Positions 55,507 to 64,000 of a DNA stretch of 64,000 bases are shown here, piece by piece. Position numbers and translations under genes: made by a program. The stretch lies in assembly GCA_021030905.1 (NCBI GenBank), contig JAGFMI010000010.1, positions 744,001-808,000 of the forward strand, in the 5' to 3' direction. Source of the DNA: Pyrenula massariospora (lineage: Eukaryota; Ascomycota; Eurotiomycetes; Pyrenulales; Pyrenulaceae). Within the stretch, counting starts at the first letter, position 1. The number at the start of each line of letters is the position of its first letter. The notes beneath the pieces are model-generated. The model was not told the DNA's origin. It searched no databases and saw nothing but the letters and a program-made list of their open reading frames with translations.

Positions 55507-58500
55507 ATGATGAACAACAATCTTTCCTTCTCCAATAACCCTGCTCTTTTGAGAGCGGTCCCAGGTGCTGCTCCGCCGGTGAATGGCTTTCAGCAAGGGA
55601 ATCCCCTTCAAAATCTGGATCGACACATTATCAACAACCTCTCGAAGCAAGACCCGTTGTCCGGGTGGCAGGCTCAACTCAATCCAAACGAACGTTTGTT
55701 CCTGATCCGGCAATTGTAAGCTTGACTTCAATCTTCCATTACGTTGCCTTTCACGTCTTCAAAGTTGATGCACCTGACTCATTCTTTGTCGCATTAGGAT
55801 TGATTCGCTTCGTCTCATCAAACCAGCCGTGCCATTGCCCCAAGCCATACAAGTCGCTATATCCTACGAGCAGAAAGCACTCTCAGAGAGTACAGACAAG
55901 GTGCGCACCATGGTGCCTGGAAAGCCGCGCTTATTTGTACTAACCATCGTACCAGGCCGCTTATCAGCAAGAATGTAACAATAAACTTGCCAAAATCAAA
56001 GAGACACGGGCAAAACAAGCTGCAATGCAACAAAATCAGCCAGTGCAAAACCAGATGCAGCAAAACCCTTCAAATCAAACTCAAAATCTGCCATTCCCTC
56101 CGCAATTACAGCACCAAATGCAAGCGTCACCAATCCCGAGTATGCAACAGCAACATCTCATGAATATGAACATGAACATGAACATGGATGGGATGATGGG
56201 AGGCATGGGAGGCATGGGCGGAAACGCTCAGCAGCCGAATATGCACCAGCCTGGCGTGCAAACTCAGCAGCAAACCCTTGGAATGCCTACAGCTCAGCAG
56301 CCACGGCCGAACCAGGGCTCTGCCTTCAACATTGACAATCTCACTCCCCAGGAGCAACACACGATCGCAAATTGGGCTGCCCAAATGGCTCGGGGTGTGG
56401 GCATTGAGCAGCAAAACGCGATACGACAAAAATTGCGCAGCCAGAACCCAAATTTAGACCAGAAAGATCCATTAGGCTACTACTTCAAAACTCAAGCTAT
56501 CAAAAGATTCCGAGATCAGAAAATAGCGCAAATGGCTCAAGCTCACAATATCAACCAAGCTGGTCACCCAATTTCCACTGGCGCACAACCGCAACAGTCA
56601 GGCCAACCCCAACCACAAAGGCCTGGCAACATGAATATCGCGAACGTGCAAGGTGCTCCTCATTCTGGTATAGTAGGTAATATCACCCACTTTCAAGGAC
56701 AACAGGCAGACGGGCTGCGCTCTCAGGAAGCTGGGCAGCTCGTGGTGCCAGCCAGCAACCCGCAAGGATTCAACGTGCAACAACAAATGATGCGCACCGG
56801 ACAAACACCGATCAGTCGACCAATGACGAATCCAAATATAATGACGCCACAGCAGCAGCAACTGCAACAGATGCAGCAGAATCAGGGTCCTCAATTTCAG
56901 CAACAACAGAACATGAGAGGAAACCCTTCGAGACCCTCGATGGGACCTCAGGGCCTGAACGGGCAACCACCCTCCTCCCAACCACAAAACCAAATGGCCA
57001 TGCTCAACCAGCCTGCTCCACCGCAAGTTCAAAATAGACCAACGTCTGTGCAAAGACAGGTGCCACCAAGTCCAGCCAATGGTCAACAAGGCCTGCCTCA
57101 GCAAGGTTCTGGTAACCCAAACATACCAATCCCACTGCAAAGGGTCTTGGCGACCGTCCCTGCGGAAATAAGAGCAATGATTCTCAAGAGCCCGCGCGAG
57201 AAATGGCAAGCCCTCCTGACAAAGTATTTTCACTCTAGGAAAGCTGGCGTTGGGGGTATGCAGGCTCCTCCAATGCAGCAAACTGTTTCGCAACCAGGAC
57301 AAACCCGTCAGAATCCTGGGGGTCGTTTTCCTACCGATGCTGATGTTGGATCTGAACCAATGCAGCAGTCTGTTTCTGCTGGGCCGGTGCCTCAGCAGAG
57401 GCCTAATCAAAACGCTACTCCGCAAACGTTGGCGGATCAGCAACGCCTGCGTCAGTCCAGCTCTGCAGAAGCGCTGCGACGGAGCCAATCTCAAGCACCG
57501 GACTCGTCGTTACAAGCTCCGTCCAATCAAGATCTGGGGAGAATGGACGCTATGGACTTTCCACCGCAGCTCAGGGCGTCGTTCCCTATACCACAGGGCA
57601 TTACGAAATATTTTCAGCTGAAGCAGTGGGTGACGGCCAACCAAGATACAGCGCTTACCCCAGCCAAAATCCATCAGATCCAAGGTATGCAATGGCAGAA
57701 AATGCATGAACGACAGCGCAAAATGCAAGGAGGTGTTCCCGGGACGATGCCTCCAAATGGGCAAGTTCAGCCAGGCCCTCCTCAAGGGTTGCGACAACAT
57801 GGACAGCCACAAATTGCTGGACAAAATCAGCCCAATTTCTCAATGAACGGCAATCGCATTCCCCAGGTCAACCCACAGGCTATTCAAACTGCTCGGATGA
57901 GCATTCCACAATTCCGCGACAAAAGCGATGTTGAAATTGCTAGCGCTCTGCAGCAACACCAACTTTTACGTCAACGACCTGGAGGCTTAGGCGTTAATGT
58001 GGGTCCTGCCAATGTTCCTCAGCCGCCACAGATCCAGCAGGTTGACCAAGGGCCTCGGTCACAACCTCCAGGTCAAGGAGGCGTCTCCGTCACTGCACAG
58101 GATCAGCAGCGGCAGCAACAGGCAGCACAGGCGCAACGTCCCCCATCTGGAACGAGCAATAACCAGATGGGCGAGTCTCGGAACCAAAAGGGAACGCCAC
58201 AAATGCCTCCGTCCCAACAGTCGAACAGAAATCTCAAGCGGCCAAACGAAGATGGTGCGGACACTGGAAATCTGAATACCTTGACAAAGCAAACGCAGCA
58301 ACAGCCTGGCTTACCGCAGCCAGCCGAAGAACAGTTCAGAAAGATGACTCCTGAGCAGCAGCAAGAATACCTGCGCCGAAGACAAGCCGCTCGACAGCCA
58401 GTCACTACGCTTTCAGACCCAGATGCTGCTCGCCAGCTGCAAGCGATGTGGCAGGAAGTTCTAAGGACCACTCCGAAGCCCGGTCCTCTGTCACTGAGCG

Positions 58501-60281
58501 GACCCGATCGTGCAAGGATGATCAACACCCTGACGCAAGACAAAACTCAAAACATGCTTAAGAGGGTCGAGCCCTTGATGAAGAAATACTATCAGCATAC
58601 CGCGGACAAAGCTAGCACTATGGAATTGATGAAGCAGCGGTATCACGTATCGATGCAGTACAAGCAAGGCACTCGTGGCAACAACTTTGAGCCTGCCGAC
58701 CAGTTCAGCATCACTCCTCAACAACTGGAGCAATGTGTCAAAAGCTTTGAGCTGAAGTTCAAGGAAGTATCAGACATGTTTGTAGGTCAGACGCGGATGG
58801 CTCAGGCCCAGGCATTGCAGGCCCAGGCGCACGCCTCAGCCCATGGTAAAGCCAATCTTCAAGCTTATCAGCAGCAACAAGCTCAAATGCTTGCCAATGC
58901 TCAGGCCCAAACGCATGCAAAGGCTCCGGCGCAGATGCAAGCCCCGAACCAGACTCAAACTCATGCTAGTCAAACCCATAGCGTACCTCAGCAGCCCTTG
59001 AGCGCTGAAAACCTGCAGCAACACCAACAGCAACAAGAGGCTCAACGGGCGAAGAGGGCCGGACAAGTTCCAACGCAGCCGGGTGCTCCATCACCTCACA
59101 ATGGCCATGGCACTCCCGTATATGGGACACATGGAGGCATAAAGCAAGAAGATCTAAAACTTCCCCCAGACCCTAAGCGGCGCAAGAAAAATAATCAACC
59201 TGCAGCCCCAACTACGCCTCGAAAACCTAATGCTTCGCCTCAGATACAGAAGAAGGTTGTGGAGCCTAAGTACAAATGTAGGTTTGAGGGATGTGAACAC
59301 TCCAAGAAGGGCTTTGATTCCGACGCGGAACTTGAGAAACATGTCAATCAGGCACACAAGAAGGAAGAGCAGATTGAGGATCCTCTGGCGTACATGACGA
59401 GCAACGTCCGCACAGCCCTAGGTCTTGATGAGCGAGGTGAACCTTTGATACAGGCTGGAAAGGAGGAGACTAGCAAGGTTTCAGCACAGCCTATGGCCAA
59501 GACCGTTAGCAAAGACCGCTCAATCAAACAGTCTAGCAGCACTCCAATGTCGCGCGAGGTCAGCAAAGCCGGTACCAAAGCAGCCTCTCCGACCACCACT
59601 GATGTCAGGACCACAAAACCGCCTAGCAAAGCAGCTGCGCAGAATCCGACTACAAAAGACAAGCCGATCCCCGTTGCAGAAGCTTTTAAGAAGAATCAGG
59701 ATGCTCAGCAAAAGACAGCACCAGACCCGTGGAGCGAGAGCCCAGTGTCTCTGTCTGCACTTCAAGACACTTTTGGCGATTTCAAAGTGGAGCCGGGATT
59801 TGATGATAGCCACGAGTGGGTTGCAGGCTTCCCCCTGGAAATGGACATGGACGACATGATGAGCGCATTTGTCGAGTCGGACGCCTGGACTAAGATCCAA
59901 GAACCAAAGGCGCAAAGCTCCTCGACCACTTCCGCCACTTCAGATCAGACCAAATCCAGCCCGGCCCAGAACAGTGATAGCGACATCTCGAAGAGCGATG
60001 ACCTATATATCAACATTGGTCCACAAGTTCCGCTCGGAGAGGACTGGAACTGGGAGGACCTGATCATCTCGGACGGAGAGGACGTTGAGATGGTGAATGC
60101 AGATGATGCAAAGGGCGCAGAAGGGATTGTATTCGATGACTTTGATTTGAAGGACCTGAACAACCTGTATGTCGAAGAAAGTGAGAGCTGGAAGGATATT
60201 GATTGGGACAAAGTGGTGGCGCAGCAGGAGGTTGAGAAAGCCAAAGAACTAGAGGAGGCGAAAAAGAAGGCGAGAAGATGA
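55507..60281 (+). CDS. med15: Mediator subunit 15 (Gal11/Med15) with KIX domain
   Basis: Exons 55507-55715, 55798-55900 and 55956-60281; introns 82 and 55 bp; 1545 residues. The KIX-like bundle at about residues 45-115 is built from all three exons (LNPNERLFLIRQL, IDSLRLIKPAVPLPQAIQVA, AAYQQECNNKLAKIKETRAK). It binds acidic activators. A very long Gln/Pro/Asn/Met-rich region follows, with runs such as QQQQLQQMQQN. A conserved alpha-helical block (LQAMWQEVLRTTPKPGPLSL to MLKRVEPLMKKYYQHTADKA) lies near residue 820. Near residue 1100 is a C2H2-like finger (YKCRFEGCEHSKKGF...HVNQAHKK) and ALGLDERGEP. The C-terminus is acidic (DWNWEDLIISDGEDVEMVNA). Med15 belongs to the Mediator tail and links activators to RNA polymerase II. 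Start chosen as the first of two adjacent ATGs. Confidence 0.9.
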
Positions 60282-61097
60282 TTGACCAGATTGCTACCTG
60301 GGTTATGGGACGATAGGAATACATCGGTTGGCGTCGGGTCTGGATGGGATACTGCTCTTTTCGGCTGCGCTTGATTTTTGGCTGGTGGATGGCACTTTTT
60401 TTTTTGGCGACGAAAGCCGGACATAGTCACTTTTTGACCCTTTTTATTCATCTTCGGTACGGCGCCTTCTTTCTTCCAGGGATCTACAGGGGATTAGGTT
60501 ATGGATAGCTACTGGCATATGGGCTTCATAGGGACTGGGAAGTGGGATTGGAATGGGCCGGATGCTTGAATTACGACAGTTTTCTGGACATAGTATAGGA
60601 CAGTTCCGCGCTTTGACTACCATATCTGTGGTTTTTACATGTGAGGAGGGTCCCGTTCATGTTGCGGATTATTATCAACTTCGACCTTTTTTGTTATGGG
60701 TATCTTCAGTTCCACAAAAGTTAGACCTACAGTAGATATTTTGTCCTGTAAAAGTCCCATCATTCGGTCGACTGGATAGTCGTAATGTGGTACCCAAAGA
60801 AGACAGTGACCAGTGAAGCGGTCTTTGTGTGCCAAGCCCCGCCGTAATGAAAAGGGCCGTGCGGTCACGCATCGTTTTATCTCCACTCCACCACCACCAC
60901 CACCACCACCACCACCACATCCTCTCAAACATGCTCTTGTGACCAACATATCCCGGCCTTTGAGGCCATTCAAGAAGCGATAATGTCTCGTTGAGATCAG
61001 GCACTTCTTCGTCCTCAGTCCCGACCAGCCCTTCTCCGCATATCGCTCACTTTCATCTGCCCCTCAGTCCGTCAGACGGTGGCTCTCATCCCTCATC
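60282..61097. other. Intergenic with CCA microsatellite
   Basis: 816 bp between Med15 and the transporter. It contains ten CCA units at 60888-60917, about 180 bp upstream of the transporter start. Minus frames across this tract encode only Gly or Trp runs and are shadows. Confidence 0.5.
60888..60917 (+). repeat. (CCA)10 microsatellite
   Basis: Ten uninterrupted CCA units followed by cat. It lies in the likely promoter or 5' leader of the SLC35F6-like gene. Length variation between strains is expected. Confidence 0.9.
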
Positions 61098-62393
61098 ATG
61101 GCCGTCCGCGCAATGATCCCCATCCTGGTCACGATGATGCTCGTTACAGGCGTCTGCAATACTCTCTTGACAAAATATCAAGACATGCAATGCGTCCAAA
61201 ACTGCGACCCTGATAGCCGGGGAAAACCCCGGAATTTCGAGCAGCCTGTGATCCAAACGATACAAATGTTTATAGGCGAAAGCGGCTGCTGGCTTGTCAT
61301 CTTCGGCTTTTGGCTTTACAAGAGATACCTTGCCCGTGCAGAAACACAACCTCTGCTCTATCGCTCTATACGAAACTCCCTTGACGACGGGGACGAAGAT
61401 GACGAGCCCAACCACGGCGAATATCCACCAAGCCCAGTCGTCAAGCCGCTTGTCCCGAATGATGACACCCGCAGGAAGCTGTCGGGCTGGAAGACCGTCC
61501 TCCTCGCTCTGCCCGCCTGCTGCGACATCACGGGCACAACACTGATGAACGTGGGCCTCCTCTACGTCGCCGCGTCTATCTACCAAATGACCCGCGGCGC
61601 CCTTGTCCTATTTGTCGGCCTGTTCTCCGTCCTGTTCCTACACCGCAAACTCCACCTCTACCAGTGGCTCGCGCTCTTCGTCGTCGTCCTCGGTGTCGCA
61701 GTTGTCGGTCTTGCAGGCGCACTATTCACCGGGGACAAGAATCCAGCCCACCTGCCTGGACAAGAGTCGCTAGCAAAGACAATCCGAGATGTAGCCGCTT
61801 CCTCCGCCAGCCCGGAGGTGCTCTGGACGATCCTCGGCGTCCTGATGATCGCCTTCGCTCAGATATTCACCGCCAGCCAATTCTGCCTGGAGGAATGGAT
61901 CCTCGAGCACTACGCCCTGGAGCCCCTCCGGGTCGTTGGCTGGGAGGGCATCTTCGGCCTGCTCGTCACCTTGCTCGCCCAGGTCATCCTGGACCTCACC
62001 GTTGGCACAGGCTACTTCGACGCCCGCCAGGGCTACGAGCAGATCTTCACCAACCGCACCGTGGGCCTGAGCAGCCTCGCCATCATGGTGTCCATCGGCG
62101 GCTTCAACTTCTTCGGCCTCAGCGTCACGCGCACCGTCAGCGCCACGAGCCGCAGCACGATCGACACCTGTCGCACGCTCTTTATCTGGCTGGTGAGTCT
62201 GGGCCTGGGCTGGGAGAGCTTCAAGTGGCTGCAGGTGATTGGCTTCGCGCTCTTAGTGTACGGGACGTTCTTGTTCAACGACCTAGTGCGGCCGCCGCTC
62301 AAGGCGTGTCTGCCCGGGAATGGCGGGAGGAAGGAGGCGCGGACGAACGGGGAGGCGGATCTGTTGCCGGAAGAGCCGATTGAGCATTTATGA
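61098..62393 (+). CDS. SLC35F6-like drug/metabolite (DMT) superfamily transporter
   Basis: Single exon, 431 residues. About ten membrane helices are visible: IPILVTMMLVTGVCNTLLTK, FIGESGCWLVIFGFWLYKRY, TVLLALPACCDITGTTLMNV, GLLYVAASIYQMTRGALVLF, VGLFSVLFLHRKLHLYQWLA, LFVVVLGVAVVGLAGALF and more. TGTTLMNVGL and ASIYQMTRGA are typical of the SLC35F6/C2orf18-like group. Hydrophilic loops (residues about 88-125, 205-230) are probably cytosolic or lumenal. The human relative sits in lysosomes or mitochondria; the fungal substrate is unknown, and a nucleotide-sugar or small-metabolite carrier is possible. High GC gives long antisense shadows. Intact start with reasonable context. Confidence 0.88.
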   Translation: MAVRAMIPILVTMMLVTGVCNTLLTKYQDMQCVQNCDPDSRGKPRNFEQPVIQTIQMFIGESGCWLVIFGFWLYKRYLARAETQPLLYRSIRNSLDDGDEDDEPNHGEYPPSPVVKPLVPNDDTRRKLSGWKTVLLALPACCDITGTTLMNVGLLYVAASIYQMTRGALVLFVGLFSVLFLHRKLHLYQWLALFVVVLGVAVVGLAGALFTGDKNPAHLPGQESLAKTIRDVAASSASPEVLWTILGVLMIAFAQIFTASQFCLEEWILEHYALEPLRVVGWEGIFGLLVTLLAQVILDLTVGTGYFDARQGYEQIFTNRTVGLSSLAIMVSIGGFNFFGLSVTRTVSATSRSTIDTCRTLFIWLVSLGLGWESFKWLQVIGFALLVYGTFLFNDLVRPPLKACLPGNGGRKEARTNGEADLLPEEPIEHL

Positions 62394-62817
62394 TCTCGGA
62401 GTTTGCATGTATGTTTATTGTCTTAGAGTAGATTCTACGGGAATAAAGGAATAGATATTTGTCGTTACTTTCTGACCTGCCTCCAGTGTCGTCATCTTAG
62501 AACAGTCACACTTTTGATACCCTGATCCGGTAGATAGCCCGCCGAAAAAGGAGTATTTACACATAAACAACAATAGCTTTGTTCTTTTACTAAGTGGCGT
62601 GTAAAATGCTACCCCATGCAATCCCCCGTCTAAAATGCATAAACCGCTTCCTTTTTCCCTGATGTCCCGAAACACGCCCATCTCCCTCGAAGGAACAAGC
62701 CCAGTCCCAGCCCCCGTTCATGCCAAAAGAACCCCCCTATTCATCCATCCCCTTCACGTATCATAGAGAAACACAAATGAACCTAACCTAATCTCCCCGC
62801 ACTAGGCACGATCCCGC
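62394..62817. other. Intergenic, converging 3' ends
   Basis: 424 bp between the transporter and the myotubularin gene, both ending here. No gene recognised; short minus frame 62415-62681 is unsupported. Confidence 0.5.
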
Positions 62818-63999
62818 TCACTGCATCTCCACCTCCATCATCTCCCTCTCCCGCTCCGACGCCTTCGCGTCTTTTCCTTTTCCTGCTATTCCCAAGCTCC
62901 CCAGGCCGGTCGCGAGAGCCTGAATCCCCTCTCGCGCCTGTTCTAGACCCCCGGCCGTCCTCCCCTCTCCCGACGGCGCGGGCGGCATTCCTATACCGAC
63001 TGCATGGTCCGCCGTCTCCACGCCAGTGACGACCGCTGTCGATCCATCACTGCCGTTTCCAGCGTCCATGGAAAGTGATTCGTTAACGTCCTTCCCTGCC
63101 GCGGAAGGTATCTGAGCCGCTGGGCCGGGGGCAGACGCTTGCTTTCCAACGCCATTAACATTCGCGCTCATGCTTGGAGCTCCGTTCATCTCCTCGTCCA
63201 GCCTTCCAAAAGCCTCCGCCCACCACCGCACCTCGGCCGTCCTCGGGAAGATCAACCTCTCCATCCCTCTCTGGTTGTCGTCGACTGTCGCCACGTACTT
63301 GGGATTTATAAACTCCTTTTTCCTACTCAGGAAATAATCCCAAACGCTTCGCGTTTTCTCGGAAACGTGGGCGTCGCGCCGTGCTTTCTCGTTGTCGTAG
63401 AGGAATGTGCCGTATTGGCAGGAGTAAAGATGGTAAAGTAGGCGGCGCAGGAAACGCTCGTTGAACTCGAATCGAGTGGGATATTGATACAGGAGCTGGT
63501 AGGTGCAATCGAGGAACTGGTGGAAGACGGGAGATGTTTCGTTGACCTTTGTTTCGTGGCTTTCGGTGGGGTTGGGCTTTGAGGAAACACTGCGTCGTTT
63601 AGGATTCGGTGACGCAGTCCCAGAGTTAGGTCGTGTTTCTGAGTCGTAGCCGCCTTGTTCACCATCCGAAGTGTCTACCAAGGAGTCGCGTGACTCGTTA
63701 GCCGCCGAGTTAGAGAACTTGAGGAAACCTTTTGCGGAGAGGAGGGCATTTTCCAACGCTTTGCCGGCGCCGGACATGGCATCACCAGATGATGTGTTGC
63801 GGCCACGATTAGTATCATTGACCGTGGTGCTGCCACCGACCCGTTCATTCTCGATTTGAAACCATTTCTCAGAACCAAGAAAGCCAGAGCGATGACGGAA
63901 CATGTGACCAAACGAGAGCCAGTCCTTTTCAACAAGTGTAATGAAGCCTTCGAGAGTCCGATAATAGGGGTCGAGACATAGCTGACTCAAAGCGCTCAA
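62818..63999 (-). CDS. Myotubularin-family phosphoinositide 3-phosphatase (3' part, cut by window edge)
   Basis: Open frame to the window end, so the N-terminal half is missing. At least 393 codons are visible. The first residues (SALSQLCLDPYYRTLEGF) directly follow the CSDGWDRTSQ-type catalytic loop of myotubularins, which would lie just beyond 64000. Next come ITLVEKDWLSFGHMFRHRSG, and after a Ser/Gly-rich insert of about 95 residues, PVFHQFLDCTYQLLYQYPTR and RRLLYHLYSCQYGTFLYDNE, the usual C-terminal part of the phosphatase domain. The C-terminal 130 residues are low-complexity. Members such as yeast Ymr1 remove the 3-phosphate of PI3P and PI(3,5)P2 in endosomal traffic. The catalytic Cys is not in view. 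Confidence 0.9.
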   Translation of the reverse strand: MSALSQLCLDPYYRTLEGFITLVEKDWLSFGHMFRHRSGFLGSEKWFQIENERVGGSTTVNDTNRGRNTSSGDAMSGAGKALENALLSAKGFLKFSNSAANESRDSLVDTSDGEQGGYDSETRPNSGTASPNPKRRSVSSKPNPTESHETKVNETSPVFHQFLDCTYQLLYQYPTRFEFNERFLRRLLYHLYSCQYGTFLYDNEKARRDAHVSEKTRSVWDYFLSRKKEFINPKYVATVDDNQRGMERLIFPRTAEVRWWAEAFGRLDEEMNGAPSMSANVNGVGKQASAPGPAAQIPSAAGKDVNESLSMDAGNGSDGSTAVVTGVETADHAVGIGMPPAPSGEGRTAGGLEQAREGIQALATGLGSLGIAGKGKDAKASEREREMMEVEMQ

Positions 64000-64000
64000 C

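Noticed and set aside
56598-57494. 298-codon minus-strand frame, Leu/Arg/His-rich
   Set aside because: Antisense to the Gln-rich region of Med15; CAG/CAA repeats give Leu-rich reverse frames.
61664-62383. 239-codon plus-strand frame, Arg/Pro-rich
   Set aside because: Overlaps the SLC35F6-like gene in another frame; composition only.

Overview
The window reads as nuclear DNA of a filamentous ascomycete (Pezizomycotina; class not determined). Genes carry short GT-AG introns (about 46-135 bp) with CTRAY-like branch sites. Gene content includes a Zn2Cys6 regulator, a TeaR-type prenylated polarity protein, a HET-domain relic, a questin-oxidase-like enzyme, Bys1-like secreted proteins, a Gal11/Med15 subunit and two UstYa-like (DUF3328) proteins. 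Where introns occur I joined exons by hand from splice signals and reading phase; these joins are inference.

Left part (1-16000), an accessory region with a probable peptide natural-product locus. On the minus strand at 982-1843 is a small secreted precursor. It has a signal peptide, five Lys-Arg kexin sites and an exact 75-bp (25-residue) repeat with Tyr-rich segments, which is the layout of fungal ribosomal peptide (RiPP, dikaritin-type) precursors. At 7183-9480 lie two divergent three-exon UstYa-family genes, each with two HxxHC motifs, the oxidases that cyclise such peptides. A ZZ-like zinc-binding protein (4948-6161) lies between precursor and oxidases. To the right are a secreted HEMCH metallopeptidase-like protein (10225), a DUF7702-like membrane protein (11911-12896) and a C6 transcription factor (14459-15916) that could be the local regulator. 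The locus may continue beyond the left edge.

Middle part (16900-43000), mainly ordinary genes: a 997-residue single-pass EGF-domain membrane protein, a CE4 polysaccharide deacetylase, deoxyribose-phosphate aldolase, two tandem Bys1/thaumatin-like secreted proteins, dithiol glutaredoxin, TeaR, a BAG-domain co-chaperone divergent from an LMBD2-like membrane protein, and a seven-exon MFS transporter. Long gene-poor gaps occur at 19.9-23.6, 26-27.3 and 30-32 kb.

Right part (43000-64000): a MITE-like inverted repeat, a possible tiny secreted peptide, a questin-oxidase-like gene, a small membrane protein, a secreted protein with a frame break, a decayed HET gene, then housekeeping genes: uroporphyrinogen-III methyltransferase (Met1), Mediator Med15, an SLC35F6-like transporter and the 3' part of a myotubularin phosphatase cut by the right edge.
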